This document shows, piece after piece, positions 8,381 to 15,655 of a DNA stretch of 24,075 bases; within the stretch, counting starts at the first letter, position 1; the number at the start of each line of letters is the position of its first letter. Below the pieces are notes generated by a model. It saw only the letters and a program-made list of their open reading frames with translations, ran no database searches and was not told where the DNA came from. The DNA is from a virus: positions 1 through 24,075 of the IMG/VR virus record IMGVR_UViG_3300007542_000179; one strand, written 5' to 3'. A program made the position numbers and the translations under genes.

Positions 8381-8552
8381 AGGCCTGTTCCTTTATTTGG
8401 TGGGTGATGGTCTTGGTGGTCAGGTCCGCGACCTCGTCGGAGAGGTGCTTGTTCCGTACCGTCAGGATCTTCCAGAAGATGAATGCGACTGCCCCCACTG
8501 TGGGGAGCAGCCACTTGCGGATCTGTTTGATGCAGATCAGGATGGATGCCAT
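8322..8552 (-). CDS. Rz-like inner-membrane spanin subunit
   Basis: This is a 76-residue protein starting at the ATG at 8552 (a GTG just before it is an alternative start). A single N-terminal membrane helix (WLLPTVGAVAFIFWKIL, about residues 14-30) is followed by a charged, helical periplasmic part (LSDEVADLTTKTITHQIKEQ). This is the i-spanin layout: anchored in the inner membrane with a coiled-coil arm that meets Rz1. The Rz1 gene starts inside it in another frame, a hallmark of Rz/Rz1 pairs. It is shorter than T7 gp18.5 (143 aa). Confidence 0.8.
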   Translation of the reverse strand: MASILICIKQIRKWLLPTVGAVAFIFWKILTVRNKHLSDEVADLTTKTITHQIKEQAYEVRVRPVPLDKSSILDRM

Positions 8553-8557
8553 CACAG

Positions 8558-8776
8558 CTAATTGTCCCGATCCGAAAGGCGGTTGGCCGGGGAGGCTTTG
8601 GCAGTCTTGGTCACCACACCAGCAATGAGTTCGACCACCTTGTAGATCTTACCAAGGATGATGTCGTCAGCTGGGGTTGGCGTAAGGTTCACAATGACCA
8701 CCGCCAGACCGTGCAGTGATGCAAGGCAGATGGAGATGGTGTTCACGTGAACCAGAAGGAAGGCGATGAGTTCCAT
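8558..8776 (-). CDS. Holin-like small membrane protein
   Basis: This is a 72-residue protein. A hydrophobic stretch covers about residues 3-31 (IAFLLVHVNTISICLASLHG followed by LAVVIVNL). After a turn (TPTPADD) there is an amphipathic helix (LGKIYKVVELIAGVVTKTA) and a charged, polar tail (ANRLSDRDN). One or two membrane segments, a charged C-terminus and position directly before an Rz/Rz1 pair are the expected features of a holin, which times lysis by opening the inner membrane. AGGAG lies 8 nt before the ATG, which overlaps the scaffold stop by one base. Holins share little sequence, so the call rests on topology and context. Confidence 0.7.
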   Translation of the reverse strand: MELIAFLLVHVNTISICLASLHGLAVVIVNLTPTPADDIILGKIYKVVELIAGVVTKTAKASPANRLSDRDN

Positions 8777-9663
8777 CAGCGTACTCCTAGGACCGCCTGC
8801 GATGACGAGGCCAGTTTCTTCTGGACGTTGTCACGGAAGGCAGCGGATGTCTTGTATTCAGGCTTGGCCATGTCTTCCAACAGCTGTGCCTCAGACTCGT
8901 AGCCAGACACTGCTGCCGGGGTCTTGCCGCCGATCAACTTAGGCTCAACGCCAACAGCTTTTGTGTACCGGGCGTGTGCCTCGGCAACGGCAGCTTTGGC
9001 TGTCTCTGGGTCGTTCAAGGCAGCATTGAAAGCGTCTGCCTCAGTTTGGGTGTAGGTCGATGCCATGTGCTTTGTCATGGCGGCATACCCATCATCACCC
9101 CCAGCCAGTGCCTTCACCGCAGAGATCTGTTCTGCAGCAGACGCTGCGACAGCTTCCTGTGCAACAGCCGCGTCAGCGTTGGACGCAACCACACCACGAA
9201 GGTAGGCCTCGACAATCTCTTTTGGAAAGCCAGCAGCGTTGAACTTGTCCATCGTTTCAGGCGTAAACTTGCCGTCATTGTCGGTGAACTCTTTCTGGAC
9301 GTCGGCCACCGAAACACCAGCCGCTGTCAACGCATTGTCAACGACAGTTCCGTAGCCACTCGCTTCGGCGTCATCAGCCTTTGGTTCAGCTGGATCTTCT
9401 TTGACAGGTGCGTCATCAACAACAGGAGCCTCAGCTTCTGCTTCTTCGGCTGGGGCCTGCCCGCCCATCTTCTTCTCAAGGGCTGTGTATGCTGCGAGAA
9501 GGTCTTCGTTGGTCTTGAACTTACCACCGATCAGGGGGTTGTCCGCAGCTTCCTTAGCCGCAGCCGCCTCTGACGCAGCAGCTCCAGTGTCCACGGTTAC
9601 GGTAGCGGCTTGGGCACCCTCGACCACGGTGATGTTCGCGCCATTGTCATTCACGTCGCTCAT
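8776..9663 (-). CDS. 9: Scaffolding (capsid assembly) protein, T7 gp9-like
   Basis: This 295-residue, very acidic, Ala/Glu/Asp-rich protein (T7 gp9 has 307) drives procapsid assembly and then leaves. Residues 45-65 contain LIGGKFKTNEDLLAAYTALE, a segment typical of T7-like scaffolds, followed by a low-complexity acidic region (EEAEAEAPVVDDAPVKEDPA). The C-terminal part contains SEAQLLEDMAKPEYKTSAAF and RDNVQKKLASS, again the usual end. It lies between portal and the lysis cassette, instead of directly next to the capsid gene. Confidence 0.95.
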   Translation of the reverse strand: MSDVNDNGANITVVEGAQAATVTVDTGAAASEAAAAKEAADNPLIGGKFKTNEDLLAAYTALEKKMGGQAPAEEAEAEAPVVDDAPVKEDPAEPKADDAEASGYGTVVDNALTAAGVSVADVQKEFTDNDGKFTPETMDKFNAAGFPKEIVEAYLRGVVASNADAAVAQEAVAASAAEQISAVKALAGGDDGYAAMTKHMASTYTQTEADAFNAALNDPETAKAAVAEAHARYTKAVGVEPKLIGGKTPAAVSGYESEAQLLEDMAKPEYKTSAAFRDNVQKKLASSSQAVLGVR

Positions 9664-9665
9664 GT

Positions 9666-9785
9666 TCAGAAGTCCTCACGTGTGGTTCCGCCAGTCAGTT
9701 TGATGGCTTTGGCTTTCGATGTCTTGACGGCCTTCGCTGGCTTAGGCGGCGACTGCGGGGCCTTGGGGGCTTGGGGGTTGTCCAT
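9666..9785 (-). CDS. Small Pro/Lys-rich hypothetical protein, 39 aa
   Basis: The ORF starts at the ATG at 9785, inside the end of the portal gene in another frame, with AAGGA 10 nt upstream. It ends with TGA at 9666-9668, two nucleotides before the scaffold start. The product begins MDNPQAPKAPQSPPKPAKAV and ends IKLTGGTTREDF. It has seven Lys and one Arg, no hydrophobic segment, and a conserved-looking C-terminus. It fills the gap of about 80 nt between portal and scaffold and carries the scaffold Shine-Dalgarno (GAGGAC) in its last codons, so coupled translation is likely. Lys/Pro-rich peptides of this kind could bind DNA or a virion protein; nothing more can be said. Confidence 0.6.
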   Translation of the reverse strand: MDNPQAPKAPQSPPKPAKAVKTSKAKAIKLTGGTTREDF

Positions 9786-11400
9786 CTGGTGCTTGTCCTT
9801 GCTGTAGTTGTTGGGCGATCATTGGCCCGACTTGCTTCATCATCTCAGGTGCGAGGTTCTGCATTGAAGCAGCCTGTTGATCCTGCTCTTGCTTGGCTGC
9901 ACGATCTGCAGACGAGATCAGGAGGCCTTTGGTTTCTATGCCGTCAGACACGGCGAGGCGGGATGCGAGTTCATCCAAGTTTATGTAGCTTTCGAGCTTT
10001 TCCTTACCCACGAGCTGGGCAATGGTCTCGGCGTAGCGCATCAGCTTGTCGCGGTCGTGCCCGCGTCCAAGAGCAGCGAAGCCTGTCACGATGACTGGCT
10101 CAACACCCTCGGGAAGCTGTGGCATTTTCCCACCCTTACGGAGCAGGAATAGACGACGACGCACGAATGGCAGCTGGAAGTCTTGGGACAGGACCGAGTA
10201 GATCCCGCCTAGGCTGTCATCAAGTTCTTGTGCAATGAACCTGACCTCTTCTGCAGTCACACGCTCGGCGTTACGCATGACCTCGGCGTTGATCATGAAG
10301 GCGTGGGCCAGCTGGCTTCGTAGGCCGTCAACCACAGCCTTTGCGATCTGCATGTCAGCTGCTTTATCCAACCGAAGGGCCGTCACGTCAGCTGCGTTGC
10401 CAGCCTTAACGTCTCCGTTGTTGGCAGTGGCAATCGTTTTTGGGTTGGTGGTGCCGTTAGCGTTAACCAGCCAGACAACCTTCGCAGCGTTTAGGGCTGC
10501 ATCCCTGATCGCCTTGGACAGAACCTCAAGACTTTCGAGGTCGCCTAGGTACATCTCGACGTAGCCTCGTCCATAGTTCTCACCGTCCACACGCATGAAG
10601 CGTAGGAACAGCCAAGGGTTGCCATCCTCTGGGACATTTCCCTCGGACCCGGCTACCTTCTTGCCCATGATCTCCTGATACCACTTCACCCGGTCACCCT
10701 CGTAGGTGATGTGGGTGTAGACTTGGACGTGGCGGTCAGGTGACGCACCAGCAGCGATAGGGGCTGCATCGACGATAGACTTTGCTGCACCTGTAAGAGA
10801 CGATGGGGCTGTGTCTTCGCACAGGATGCCCTCAAGCATGTTCCCCTCAGGGTCACGCGAGACGACATACTTGTTCAGGTTGTAGAGCTTGCTGCTCTTC
10901 TCACCGATATGGAGCAACACGTTCCCTGTGATCGACAGGTGCTTGAGCGCTTCAAAGACAACGGTGACATCTCCAGCGTTCTCTACTGCACGTATGGCAG
11001 CGCGTTCAATTACACCGAGGCCTTTCTCGACCTCAGTCTTTAGAAGCGCTGTTTCCTCTGGATCAGCGTTGGGGTCTTGTTCACCCTGCGCTTCGATCAG
11101 GTCAATGTTGAGCTTGAAGAACGGTGTGTTCGTCGGCAACAGGGACAAGACCATCTTGGCCGCGAGAGTGTTGACCCCTCTGGCCCCCATAGACTGCACA
11201 GGATCCACGATCTTCTGGCTTGATGTGTGCTGTTGGTCCTTCATGAAGATCGTCGGGATCGTCAGCTTTGCACACTTGTCACCACGGTCTACGAAGTGGG
11301 TACGGTCTGGCGTAAGCTGGTTGTATCGGGCTTGAGCTGTGCCAGTAACCGCGAGTGTACGGTCGTCTGAACTCGCTGTTGCGCGGTTATCTTCTGGCAT
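9742..11400 (-). CDS. 8: Portal (head-tail connector) protein, T7 gp8-like
   Basis: This 552-residue protein (T7 gp8 has 536) forms the dodecameric portal through which DNA is packaged and ejected. Family-like segments include ARYNQLTPDRTHFVDRGDKC near the start, MGARGVNTLAAKMVLSLLPT, ALKHLSITGNVLLHI, GRGYVEMYLGDLESLEVLSK, and AEVMRNAERVTAEEVRFIAQ near the middle to end. The tail is Gln/Pro-rich (QLQQGQAPDGQPPSPQGP). Its start follows AAGGTGAT. Its last 44 nt overlap the start of the 39-aa ORF in another frame. Confidence 0.97.
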   Translation of the reverse strand: MPEDNRATASSDDRTLAVTGTAQARYNQLTPDRTHFVDRGDKCAKLTIPTIFMKDQQHTSSQKIVDPVQSMGARGVNTLAAKMVLSLLPTNTPFFKLNIDLIEAQGEQDPNADPEETALLKTEVEKGLGVIERAAIRAVENAGDVTVVFEALKHLSITGNVLLHIGEKSSKLYNLNKYVVSRDPEGNMLEGILCEDTAPSSLTGAAKSIVDAAPIAAGASPDRHVQVYTHITYEGDRVKWYQEIMGKKVAGSEGNVPEDGNPWLFLRFMRVDGENYGRGYVEMYLGDLESLEVLSKAIRDAALNAAKVVWLVNANGTTNPKTIATANNGDVKAGNAADVTALRLDKAADMQIAKAVVDGLRSQLAHAFMINAEVMRNAERVTAEEVRFIAQELDDSLGGIYSVLSQDFQLPFVRRRLFLLRKGGKMPQLPEGVEPVIVTGFAALGRGHDRDKLMRYAETIAQLVGKEKLESYINLDELASRLAVSDGIETKGLLISSADRAAKQEQDQQAASMQNLAPEMMKQVGPMIAQQLQQGQAPDGQPPSPQGPAVAA

Positions 11401-11407
11401 GGCTTTA

Positions 11408-11623
11408 TCACCTTGGGATCTGGAGTGCGGACGACACGGAGTCTGGGATGTTAAGGTTCACCCGTAGCGCCTGCATGTCGGTCTTCTTTTTCGAGGCAGA
11501 GCTTCCGGCCCCGTCAGACTGTGCCCCGGCATACGAGATGCTCTGGGCTGTCTTCGAGGCAGAAGGCGGTGCCTCAGGTGCAGGTGGCGGCGCGTCTGGT
11601 ACGATTGGTTTTGGCATACACAT
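11408..11623 (-). CDS. gp7.3-like virion/tail assembly protein
   Basis: This is a 71-residue protein. It has a Pro/Ala-rich N-terminal half (PKPIVPDAPPPAPEAPPSAS), a basic linker (SASKKKTDMQ), and a short end, LRVNLNIPDSVSSALQIPR. T7 gp7.3 sits at the same place, directly upstream of the portal gene, is 99-106 residues long and also has a low-complexity start, a KKA-type basic stretch and a short conserved tail. The tail LR....g.LqIP resembles versions in other marine T7-like phages. GGAG lies 8 nt before the ATG. The assignment rests mostly on position and architecture. Confidence 0.65.
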   Translation of the reverse strand: MCMPKPIVPDAPPPAPEAPPSASKTAQSISYAGAQSDGAGSSASKKKTDMQALRVNLNIPDSVSSALQIPR

Positions 11624-11628
11624 TTGTG

Positions 11629-11808
11629 CTACTCCGGTTGATGTGGGTCTTCATTCTGCATCTCGTATGTCGCACGCAGGTGGCGGATAACCTCGACCTG
11701 ACCGTACACCTGTGCGGCGTTTGCGGTTGGGCTTGGGCACCGATCTGGGAAGGCGCTTTCGAGGTATCGCAGAAGAGCTGGGTCAATGGCTGGGCATCGG
11801 ATTTCCAT
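11629..11808 (-). CDS. Small hypothetical protein, 59 aa
   Basis: I chose the ATG at 11808 (MEIRCPAIDPALLRYLESAF) because AGGAA lies upstream and the longer frame would start inside the promoter element. The rest is a soluble, mostly helical peptide (VYGQVEVIRHLRATYEM) with a polar tail. It has no membrane segment. It is the first gene of the late unit that continues through gp7.3-like, portal and scaffold. Small proteins of this type (ending with a residue pattern A.vYGqvevI..LRa.yE) appear next to portal genes in T7-like phages, but I can give no function. Confidence 0.7.
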   Translation of the reverse strand: MEIRCPAIDPALLRYLESAFPDRCPSPTANAAQVYGQVEVIRHLRATYEMQNEDPHQPE

Positions 11809-11825
11809 AAAAAGGTGTTCCTGTG

Positions 11826-11843
11826 CTATGGTGGTGGGCAATG
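11826..11843 (-). promoter_or_regulatory. Candidate phage RNA polymerase promoter for the portal/scaffold unit
   Basis: The minus-strand sequence is CATTGCCCACCACCATAG, with the presumed +1 G at 11826. It differs from the consensus at -17, -13 and -8. It lies between the DUF3310-like gene and the first virion-gene unit. The bases downstream (CACAGGAACACC) already include the Shine-Dalgarno of the next gene, so the leader is only about 17 nt. Confidence 0.75.
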
Positions 11844-11848
11844 GTGTC

Positions 11849-12127
11849 CTAGATGCGCTGGCCTTTGGCGATCATGCCCCGCATCCGGTGGACAAAGAGT
11901 TCGATCTTGTTCAGGTCATAGAGCGGGTCGATGCCTGCTTTCTCACCAATGCGGTACAGCGCCTTGAAGCAGTTGCCCCGTGCGAAGCTCATCTCTTTGG
12001 CCTCCACGAGGTCGTTCAGTTCAGTGGCATCTTTGGGCAGGTAGTAGTAGCTGGAGCTACCACCGTCGCTGCACACTTTTGCTGTTGGCTCATCGTCCCC
12101 TAAGGTCAGTCGGAGTTGGGTTTCCAT
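11849..12127 (-). CDS. DUF3310-like small protein
   Basis: This is a 92-residue protein. The C-terminal 60 residues, with LVEAKEMSFARGNCFKALYR, IGEKAG, and then DLNKIELFVHRMRGMI, have the pattern of DUF3310/SaV-like phage proteins (ARGN.xKyl.R.G.K....eDLxKa). T7 gp1.7, a nucleotide kinase, has been grouped with this family; whether this protein has that activity cannot be judged from sequence. A short Ser/Tyr-rich stretch (GGSSSYYYLPKDA) precedes the core. The gene starts 22 nt inside the end of the exonuclease gene and ends just before a phage promoter candidate, so it closes the replication unit. Confidence 0.7.
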   Translation of the reverse strand: METQLRLTLGDDEPTAKVCSDGGSSSYYYLPKDATELNDLVEAKEMSFARGNCFKALYRIGEKAGIDPLYDLNKIELFVHRMRGMIAKGQRI

Positions 12128-12972
12128 AGGATCACTTTCTTGTTTTCAAGGTCATAGTCTGAGGCGCGTAGGATGCGAGCAACACGGGCCTGTCGCATGG
12201 CTTCCTCTTCCCCGAGACCCGCAGCGGTGAAGTGTGAGACCACTGCGTCCCAGATGTTGTCGAAAGGCTGGCTCACCCAAGAGGACACTTCGGTCCCCTT
12301 ACGCGGCCCTGACTTGAGCACGCGGGTTTCCTGAACCTTGCCAGTCAGGTTGGCGATGATGTCCCGAGCGGTTTGTTCACCAATGCCGGGGCACCCTGCG
12401 TATCCGTCCGTCGCATCCCCCATAAGCGTCTGGAGCATGTGGTTCGCGTTGGCTGTTTCCTCGTCAACCACGGTGACGTCGTAGGCCCCCACAAGCTCTG
12501 CCCCATCATCGCCAACGATAGCGCGGGTGCGGACGTAGTTGCATGGTATGGTCTTCATGTCCTTGTCGATGGAGACAATGACCCGCTCACCCTTGTGGGG
12601 CATGGTGGCGAGGATCCCCATGAGGTCGTCACCTTCCAGCCCCGGCATGACTTTGGCGTCGTGGTGCTCGATCAGGTAATCCTTGAGCAGCATCAGGACC
12701 AATGGCTTGCGGACAGTCTTGCGGTGGGTCTTGTAGGTGGGCAGGACGTCAACACGGAAGTTGTGATGCGGGTCGGTCAGGCAGAGGATCGCCTTGTCAG
12801 CGTCCAGCTTTTCCTTGATGTCGTCGATCATCGTAAGGGCGCGGTCAACGACCTGATCGAAGCAGACGTTCCACGTCCAGTATCCGGGGGACCACTCGGT
12901 GGCCATCTCCAGAGACGACGCGGCCTGATAGGCAACCACGTCTGCGTCAATGAGCAGTGTGCGTTTGGTCAC
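12106..12972 (-). CDS. 6: 5'-3' exonuclease, T7 gp6-like
   Basis: This 288-residue protein (T7 gp6 has 300) is a FEN-type nuclease that removes RNA primers and degrades host DNA. Metal-binding acidic residues are visible in LLIDADVVAY near the N-terminus, GLEGDDLMG, and VSIDKDMKTIP. The helix-hairpin signature GDATDGYAGCPGIGEQTA follows, as in the family. PTYKTHRK is the expected basic segment. I chose the GTG at 12972 because GGAGG lies 5-6 nt upstream, it overlaps the preceding TGA, and the family begins at this point. The 20 residues upstream in the same frame belong to the overlap and look unrelated to the family. Confidence 0.93.
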   Translation of the reverse strand: MTKRTLLIDADVVAYQAASSLEMATEWSPGYWTWNVCFDQVVDRALTMIDDIKEKLDADKAILCLTDPHHNFRVDVLPTYKTHRKTVRKPLVLMLLKDYLIEHHDAKVMPGLEGDDLMGILATMPHKGERVIVSIDKDMKTIPCNYVRTRAIVGDDGAELVGAYDVTVVDEETANANHMLQTLMGDATDGYAGCPGIGEQTARDIIANLTGKVQETRVLKSGPRKGTEVSSWVSQPFDNIWDAVVSHFTAAGLGEEEAMRQARVARILRASDYDLENKKVILWKPNSD

Positions 12973-13148
12973 ACGGCACCTCCGATCAGCCCACGCTGGC
13001 AGAATACAGCTGCGTGCTCCAGCCACATCCACACGTGTTCGAAGCCGTTGGTGTCAGTGAGGATCGCCCCATCAGTGTAGACCTTTGCGGCCATTGCATG
13101 TGAGGTGACGTAATCCATGAAGGCCTGTGGGGATAAGCAGTTGTTCAT
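12969..13148 (-). CDS. Small hypothetical protein, 59 aa
   Basis: The ORF begins at the ATG at 13148 (MNNCLSPQAFMDYVTSHAMA), one nucleotide after the stop of the nuclease gene, with a purine-rich AGAGA upstream. The product has an aromatic central stretch (FEHVWMWLEHAAVF) and ends GLIGGAV. Its TGA stop overlaps the GTG of the exonuclease gene, again a coupled arrangement. A longer in-frame version reaching 13223 would overlap the nuclease gene and is less likely. I recognise no family and can give no function. Confidence 0.75.
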   Translation of the reverse strand: MNNCLSPQAFMDYVTSHAMAAKVYTDGAILTDTNGFEHVWMWLEHAAVFCQRGLIGGAV

Positions 13149-13149
13149 T

Positions 13150-13635
13150 TTATCTCTTTCTGTAGCCTGCATAATCACAGTAGGGATCATCAGGTTTGAG
13201 GGTGATGGTGTCGCGTCCAACAAGCATGGTGGCTGGGATTACCCAGAGCCTGTTCAGGTTCACGACAGCGAGCTGGTCATACCGATCATGGGGTTCTTGC
13301 CCCTCGTCGGACCCGAGTGAACGCACACGGATTGCCTTGCCCTCACCAGCCGTCGTCTTGACTTGTACGCGCTTGAAGCCGTGAGGGGTCTGGGCGATGA
13401 GGTCCACCCACCCGGCCTGAGCCATAGGGAAGTACACTGGATACCCAGAAGCGAGATAGAAGGAGGCGACAAGGTGTTCCCCTGCCGCCCCCAAGTAGTG
13501 TGAAGGTGTACTGCCTGAATGATCAGTGAGTTTCAGACCAGTTGCTACCGTACTTGTAGTCTGCCGCAAGAGCACAGCGGAACCCAAGGATCTCGCCAGC
13601 TTCTCGGGCAGACTCTTTTGCTGTTTCTCCAACAA
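13150..13635 (-). CDS. Putative PD-(D/E)XK-type nuclease, start uncertain
   Basis: The ORF has no ATG before its conserved core. The core reads LGAAGEHLVASFYLASGYPV, then GWVDLIAQTPHGF and KRVQVKTT. E53, D78, Q91 and K93 form the E...D...(E/Q)xK pattern of PD-(D/E)XK endonucleases, and the layout resembles the small phage group I-intron-type or PDDEXK families. The longest start is the TTG at 13635 with AAGGA about 9-10 nt upstream, giving 161 aa and a 113-nt overlap with the polymerase gene. Family comparison suggests the fold begins near residue 45, where only weak starts (such as the TTG at residue 48) exist. Junction processing or host-DNA degradation is plausible. The ORF is real because the fold is recognisable; its start is not settled. 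Confidence 0.7.
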   Translation of the reverse strand: MLEKQQKSLPEKLARSLGSAVLLRQTTSTVATGLKLTDHSGSTPSHYLGAAGEHLVASFYLASGYPVYFPMAQAGWVDLIAQTPHGFKRVQVKTTAGEGKAIRVRSLGSDEGQEPHDRYDQLAVVNLNRLWVIPATMLVGRDTITLKPDDPYCDYAGYRKR

Positions 13636-15622
13636 CGTCTTCGAGTCCTTCCTTGACTAGAGTTTGCACCTCGTCGTGGATGTGGGCGACAATTAGGAAG
13701 TCCACCCCAGACACTAGGCCTTTTGCCACCAGCTTGTCGTAGAACAGGATGGTCATCACCTTGACGGCGATGGCACCTGCGGACTGGAGCATGGTGTTTA
13801 GGGCTGCGTGTGCGTGACGGACGTGCATGGTCCCGCCGTCGATGGCCGTGAGACACTTGTCCTTCTTGACCGAGGCAGCGATCCTCTCACGCAGCAGCTT
13901 AAGTGCTGGTGTACGGGCGAGGAACTTGGCGATCAGGAGCTTGCCAGCTTTGATCTTTGCGGCGGTTGACCCCTTAGGCAGCACGATGTCACCGATCATC
14001 TCAGGCCCTGCCCCATAGAGGTAGGCGTAGATGAAACGCTTGGCGACTTTGTTACGTCCGAAGTCGTGCTCTGGGATGTGCTCGTCGTACTCTTCATCCT
14101 CAGGGATAAGGCCGAGAGCCTTGGCATTGGTGGTGTGGATGTCCCCGTCGAGGACCACCTTGATGTAGGCCCCACCGTCGAAGTACGACATATAGTGAGC
14201 GAGGCACCGCAGCTCCAGGCCAGAGGCGTCCCACCCAAGCAGGACGTAGCCGGGTGTGGAACACATGAGGCTTCGAAAGTCTTTACCGAAGGGCACGTTG
14301 TTCGCTGGCAGCTGCGCCATGTTTGGTGACGTGTGGGTGCATCGCCGGGTCACTGCGCCGTTGGTGTTGACGTTGCCGTGGATCCGACCAGACTTACCTG
14401 CCGGGATCAGACCCCTGCCCCCTTTGCCCTCAAGCATCCCTAGACGTTTCTCCAGCAGGAAGTATTCTGCCAGCAGCTTGGCCTCAGGGTACTGGAGCTT
14501 CTTGAGCACCTTCTCGTCGATGTTGGGAAGGCCTGTGTCGGTGAAGGTCTTTGGCTTCCACCCGTACTTCTCCTTCAACCACCTTGCGATGTGCTGCCGG
14601 GATGCCGGGTTGAACGTCACGGTATTGCGCTTGGTGAACAGCTCACCCTTAACGTAGCCTAGGGTCTTGTTGTTGACCTTTGGCATGAACTCAGTGACGT
14701 CTTCCTTGGGAGGGAACGCCTCCAGCAGGATGCCCTTAAGCTCGGCGTGGCGGCGCATCAGTCTGCGCTGCAGGTCAGAGGCTTTCTCCCGGTCGAAGGG
14801 GAAGCCGTTGCGTTCCATCTCGGCTAGGATCCAAGCGAAGTCACGCTCGATAGCGAGGGCCTGTGGTGAGTACCCGTGGCTGTCCAGCTTTTTCAGGAGC
14901 TTGTCCGTGACCACGACGTCCTGCTCACAGTAGCTCTGCATCGCCGGGTTCCAGACGCCCCAGACGTAGGTGACCAGTTCCTCTTTGGTCGGCTCTGGTA
15001 GGCCTCTGGCTTCGTGTTCAGCCTTAAGCGCTGCCTCTCGCTCTTTCTTATAGTCACCCTTCCACTCACCGAGGCGATACCCCCATGCCTCTAGGCCGTG
15101 GGAGCCAATGAGATGGCCGGGGAAGCGGATCTTGAGCTGGTCCTTTACCCATACGGCGAGGTCGATGGCCCAGCCCTCAGGCATCGGCGTGTCGTCTTCA
15201 CCGCCGTCCCAGTCTGCTGGCTCGCGCTTGGTTTCTGGTGGACGCTTGGCGCGTATCCTGTGTGTCAGCTTGTCCCGCAGAACGAAGTCCCGGTCGCGTA
15301 TGTCTGGGTAGATCAGACGTGACATCAGCAGGGTGTCGATCACCTTCTGCCGATCAAAGATCACATCGTAGCCAGCCACAGCAAACGCTGGCACGTCGAA
15401 CTTGATACCGTTCTGCCAGACTGTGGTGTCAGCATCAGCCATCAAGGCTATGCCGTCTCGTATTGACAGCACCGTGTAACCCAGCGGGGACACGTACTCA
15501 GGGTGATCACAACAGGACCACCCCTCGCCAGTATCACGGTCGAGCAAACACAGTGAGTGGATGGTCGTCATCGTATCAAGGAGACCGTCAGTCTCAATGT
15601 CGCAACTTAGAACTCTTCCCAT
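13523..15622 (-). CDS. 5: DNA polymerase, family A, T7 gp5-like
   Basis: This 699-residue replicative polymerase (T7 gp5 has 704) has an active 3'-5' exonuclease domain: D8 and E10 in SCDIETDG, D76 in NGIKFDVPAF, and D235 in YCEQDVVV. Polymerase motif A is WDASGLELR (D465), motif B is KVAKRFIYAYLYGAG (525-539), and motif C is HIHDEVQ (D650, E651). The C-terminus GSNWSETH parallels the T7 end GPNWAICH. Two differences from T7 are visible: a Pro/Asp-rich extension of about 40 residues near 120-170 in the exonuclease domain, and a short segment (about 304-336) where T7 has its thioredoxin-binding loop. The start at 15622 has GGAG 8 nt upstream. Confidence 0.97.
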   Translation of the reverse strand: MGRVLSCDIETDGLLDTMTTIHSLCLLDRDTGEGWSCCDHPEYVSPLGYTVLSIRDGIALMADADTTVWQNGIKFDVPAFAVAGYDVIFDRQKVIDTLLMSRLIYPDIRDRDFVLRDKLTHRIRAKRPPETKREPADWDGGEDDTPMPEGWAIDLAVWVKDQLKIRFPGHLIGSHGLEAWGYRLGEWKGDYKKEREAALKAEHEARGLPEPTKEELVTYVWGVWNPAMQSYCEQDVVVTDKLLKKLDSHGYSPQALAIERDFAWILAEMERNGFPFDREKASDLQRRLMRRHAELKGILLEAFPPKEDVTEFMPKVNNKTLGYVKGELFTKRNTVTFNPASRQHIARWLKEKYGWKPKTFTDTGLPNIDEKVLKKLQYPEAKLLAEYFLLEKRLGMLEGKGGRGLIPAGKSGRIHGNVNTNGAVTRRCTHTSPNMAQLPANNVPFGKDFRSLMCSTPGYVLLGWDASGLELRCLAHYMSYFDGGAYIKVVLDGDIHTTNAKALGLIPEDEEYDEHIPEHDFGRNKVAKRFIYAYLYGAGPEMIGDIVLPKGSTAAKIKAGKLLIAKFLARTPALKLLRERIAASVKKDKCLTAIDGGTMHVRHAHAALNTMLQSAGAIAVKVMTILFYDKLVAKGLVSGVDFLIVAHIHDEVQTLVKEGLEDVVGETAKESAREAGEILGFRCALAADYKYGSNWSETH

Positions 15623-15655
15623 TGCTTGGCACTCCGCATAGGTTTGGACACAGGT

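Noticed and set aside
12973-13032. Longer N-terminus of the exonuclease (20 extra residues)
   Set aside because: The GTG at 12972 has a strong GGAGG and fits the family start; the extension lies in another gene.
13223-13245. Promoter-like GGGTAATCCCAGCCACCATG on the minus strand inside the nuclease gene
   Set aside because: Spacing is off by one base and the CCATAG end is missing; it reads as ordinary coding sequence.
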